From positions 24,283,515-24,347,514 of the forward strand of contig OX439133.1 of the NCBI GenBank assembly GCA_949318235.1: 64,000 nucleotides of DNA. The letters run 5' to 3'. This document shows positions 61,722 through 64,000 of the stretch, in pieces. Position numbers and translations under genes: made by a program. A model generated the notes under the pieces. It worked only from the letters and a program-made list of their open reading frames with translations. It was not told the DNA's origin and ran no database searches. Origin of the DNA: Ecdyonurus torrentis. Its lineage: Eukaryota > Arthropoda > Insecta > Ephemeroptera > Heptageniidae. Position 1 is the stretch's first letter. Each line of letters begins with the position of its first letter.

Positions 61722-61935
61722 GTATTTAGTATTTATGATGTCTCTAAACGTTGACAATCTAACGATAAAAGCGTAAATGACATCACAAATGTTGGAAGCA
61801 CAATGGATTAAACGTTAAACTTGGTCTTTGCAAATCTACATTTCTTTCATTCGTTCTAACATTGTGACTTCACTATTGTTTTTATCATTAAAATTTCAAC
61901 GTTTAGTGACGTCATAATCTTCCATTCAACAACAC

Positions 61936-62969
61936 TTAAAGCCCTTGTCAACTTACCTTTTTTTATCATTTAGAATACTAGATTCATAATTACCATACCT
62001 TATTATTAGGGACCGGATCTCCAGTTTGTTCAGTTTTTGAAATATGCATGCTAGGTCACATCTGAGTTCAGATGTTCACGAATCATGAAGTTTTATTGCC
62101 GAAAATGCAAAAAAGTTTGGACTGAAAAAAACTGATTTTGAAATTTGTAAACTGGGTCAGTTATTTTAAGTTTTTGTCAGTTTTTCCCAGTTTTTCTCAG
62201 TTTTTGGAAACTGAAAATGGATTTTTACCACACAAAACCTTAAAACGACGTGTTTTAACAAAAAAAAAAGAAAAAAAAAAAAAGAAAAGAAAAGAAAAAC
62301 AAATTTTTTTTTTGAAATATATATTTTCAAATGAACACCATTAAAAATTGTTAAAAAGAATTTCAAAAAGACAAAAAACAGCTATCATTGATACTCGCAA
62401 GTAAAGTGTATCGGATAATAACTAAACGGATTTTTTTTCATAAAAAAATATAAATTTTAACTTTCTTTGTTGATAAATTTTCGTGTTTAAGTTAAAAATT
62501 ATGAAAACTGAATTTCACTGTTTTTGTACAATTAAACTGAAAGTGAACTGATTTTGCCGTTTTTGCAAACTGATTATGCAAAAAAACTGGACTGAATTCA
62601 GCACTGAAAATGCACATTTTCAAAACTGGAAATCCGGTCCCTACTTATTATCCATGAATTAGACACCAACACGTTGATTTTGTATTTATTTTCATTTTGA
62701 CTGATATCACGTATCTGATGTCACAATGTACTTCCGCCAACCACAGTCACCGCTCTGGTCACGTGATAAATTTAAGCTCCTCCCTCAAGTTTTTTACCCC
62801 TATCACAGCCCCATCGGTACATCATTGTGACGTCAGATGCGTGAAACAACCGTCAAAATGAAAATAAATTAAAAATCAACGTGGTGGTGTCTAATTCATA
62901 CATAATAAGGTATGGTAATTATCAATCTAGTATTCAAATGATAAAAAAGTAAATAGACAAGGGTTTTAA
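61936..62969. mobile_element. Family D foldback D2 inside E2, carrying hAT F
   Basis: TTAAAGCCCTTGTCAACTTA to AAGTAAATAGACAAGGG then TTTTAA, TTAA flanks. D sequence is continuous across F once one copy of CTTATTAT is removed. Confidence 0.88.
62007..62643. mobile_element. Family F hAT-like element with perfect 8-bp duplication
   Basis: TAGGGACCGGATCTCCAGTT at the left, AACTGGAAATCCGGTCCCTA at the right (one difference in ~20). CTTATTAT occurs at 61999-62006 and 62644-62651. The interior is full of CAGTTTTT / AAACTGA words. 637 bp, no transposase frame. The YAGGG end plus 8-bp duplication is characteristic of hAT. Confidence 0.92.
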
Positions 62970-63021
62970 GGCATTACAAAGGTGTGTGCAAGCTTTCTAA
63001 CGCTTATTTTAGAAATGAGTG

Positions 63022-63275
63022 AAATGATTATGTATCAAAGCAAGAATGTATTATCACTATATATTCAATCTTATAGAAGCTATTATCGATATCAAGTTCT
63101 TCGTAAACATTAGAGTATCAATTACCCTAGAAGACAGTACCCATGCACTGAAAACATTTCTAGTAGAGTATAACACAGGAGTATCGAATGTCAGATAATC
63201 TTAGATATACTCTCTATGCATTAGAGTTTGATCTATAAACATGCATGATTAAAAGACAACACAGTGAGTAACACA
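63022..63275. other. Short unassigned spacer
   Basis: No repeat ends or gene recognised. Confidence 0.4.
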
Positions 63276-63905
63276 CACTTAAAATTTTCGTTGAAAAGTT
63301 TGTATACAGTTTCATTATGTTTTAAGTATTATGGAATCCAAGTTTATGACGTCACTAAACGTTGATAATCTAACGATAAAAGCGTAAATGACGTCACTTG
63401 TGTCGTCACTTACCGTTACAATTTCAAAGCTTATAGGGACGACACAACCATTAATGTCACAATATACTTAAAGCTCTTGTCAATTTACTGTTTTATCATA
63501 ATTAGAATACCAGATTGATAATTACCATCCTTATTATCCATAAAATTAGACAGCAACACGTTTATTTTGTGTTTATTTTTATTTTAGCGGTTATTTCACG
63601 CATCTGATGTCACAATGTACTGATGGGGCCATGATAGGGGTGAAGAAATTGAGGGAGGGGCTTAAATTTATCACGTGAACAGAGCAGTGACTGTAATTGG
63701 TGGCGGTACAGTGTGACTTCATATGCGGGAAATAACCGCTAAAATAAAAATAAATGAAAATAAATACAAAATCAACGTAATGTTGTCTACTTCATGGATA
63801 ATAAGGTATGGTAATTATCAATCTAGTATTCTAAATGATAAAAAAAGTAAGTTGACAAGGGCTCTAAAGCACTATGAAACTAATATACAAAATTTCCAAC
63901 ATGCA
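63276..63905. mobile_element. Family E element E3 holding D3
   Basis: CACTTAAAATTTTCGTTGAA at the left, TATGACGTCACTAAACGTTG, AATCTAACGATAAAAGCGTA and a second TGACGTCA. The right arm after D3 is degenerate (ATACAAAATTTCCAACATGC). Confidence 0.65.
63468..63867. mobile_element. Family D foldback D3 inside E3
   Basis: TTAAAGCTCTTGTCAATTTA to AGTAAGTTGACAAGGGCTC then TAAAG. Arms contain CGGTTATTTCACGCATCTGA and ATGCGGGAAATAACCGCT. TGACGTCA decayed in both arms. Confidence 0.85.
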
Positions 63906-64000
63906 CTTTTTTTTTATAAATTAATTCTAAAATGCTCCTTTTCTGTAGTGTTTTGTATTCTGGGTGTATGTGTAGATCGATGTCCACACCACCACAAACA

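Larger units (their letters stand above)
61364..63021. mobile_element. Family E element E2 holding A12 and D2
   Basis: CACTCTAAAAAAAAAATAAT and CGTTGAAAATCTTGTACACA at the left; TGTGTGCAAGCTTTCTAACG and CTTATTTTAGAAATGAGTG at the right. E middle blocks (ACGTTGACAATCTAACGATA, TTTCAACGTTTAGTGACGTC) lie between the inserts at 61740-61935. Confidence 0.8.

Overview
This is a eukaryotic nuclear, AT-rich (roughly 27-30% GC by eye), gene-poor stretch. It is most consistent with an invertebrate animal. The supporting signs are GTAAGT/TTTCAG-type splice signals, AATAAA-type poly(A) signals, long perfect microsatellites, a non-LTR retrotransposon 3' end, and very many short non-autonomous DNA transposons (MITEs and foldback elements) with TTAA, TATA/TA, 8-bp and 9-bp target duplications. 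I cannot name the species. I find no complete protein-coding gene, no rRNA or tRNA gene and no CRISPR array. Almost every open reading frame is a translation of a microsatellite or of a repeat copy.

The window is a mosaic of about two dozen repeat families, lettered here by their terminal inverted repeats (TIRs). A: ~340 bp, TTAAAGGMATAGACCA ends, TTAA target, about 13 copies. B: ~300 bp, TATAGGGTGTATGC ends, about 15 copies. C: ~315 bp near-perfect palindrome, TTAAAGGCGTAGAACACC ends. D: ~390 bp foldback, TTAAAGCCCTTGTCAAC ends. E: CACTC/CACTAAAA ends with four or more TGACGTCA sites. I and J: TTAAGGGAGTAGGGTACC and TTAAGGGGGTAGGTGA. K: GGAGGTTATCGGTTT. L: CAAGGTYCATAT with 9-bp target duplications. 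F and P: hAT-like with 8-bp duplications. Smaller families are G, H, M, N, O, Q, R, S, T, U, V, W, X, Y (Tc1-like) and Z. Between them lie long (TC/GA)n, (TA)n, (CA/TG)n, (TCTG)n, (CATT)n and (GATT)n arrays, poly(A/T) runs and plain AT-rich DNA.

Layout. 0-9 kb: A and B copies, a B-in-A nest, the (TCTG)n/(TC)n/(TG)n microsatellite block, S and R elements and the palindrome X. 9-11.3 kb: the large element H, which encloses a GC-richer two-exon-like island. 11.7-16 kb: B copies, W, AT-rich DNA and the CGAGC-motif element Z. 16.3-19.2 kb: a LINE 3' end, the triple nest A-in-L-in-C, a CCAAT/E2F-like stretch and hairpins G. 20-30 kb: I, M, palindromes C1 and C2, L2, a tandem A-C pair and a J-I pair. 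30-37 kb: B9 carrying hAT-like P, a B tandem, Y, and A/I copies. 37-50 kb: S, T, K, N, the composite U3 (A, retroposon and V inside), the B15/N2/retroposon nest and U copies. 50-57 kb: B, Q with B12 inside, and A11 in B13. 57.8-64 kb: O with E1 inside, D1, a 389-bp (CATT)n array, a four-level nest (E2 holding A12 and D2, D2 holding hAT F), and E3 with D3.

The nested insertions give a relative history. A has inserted into B, L, U and E, and B has inserted into A and into Q, so A and B were active over overlapping periods. D sits in E twice. The oddest global signal is that at least six families with unrelated termini carry the palindrome TGACGTCA, the CREB/ATF consensus. I count about 31 copies in the window, against less than one expected by chance at this base composition.
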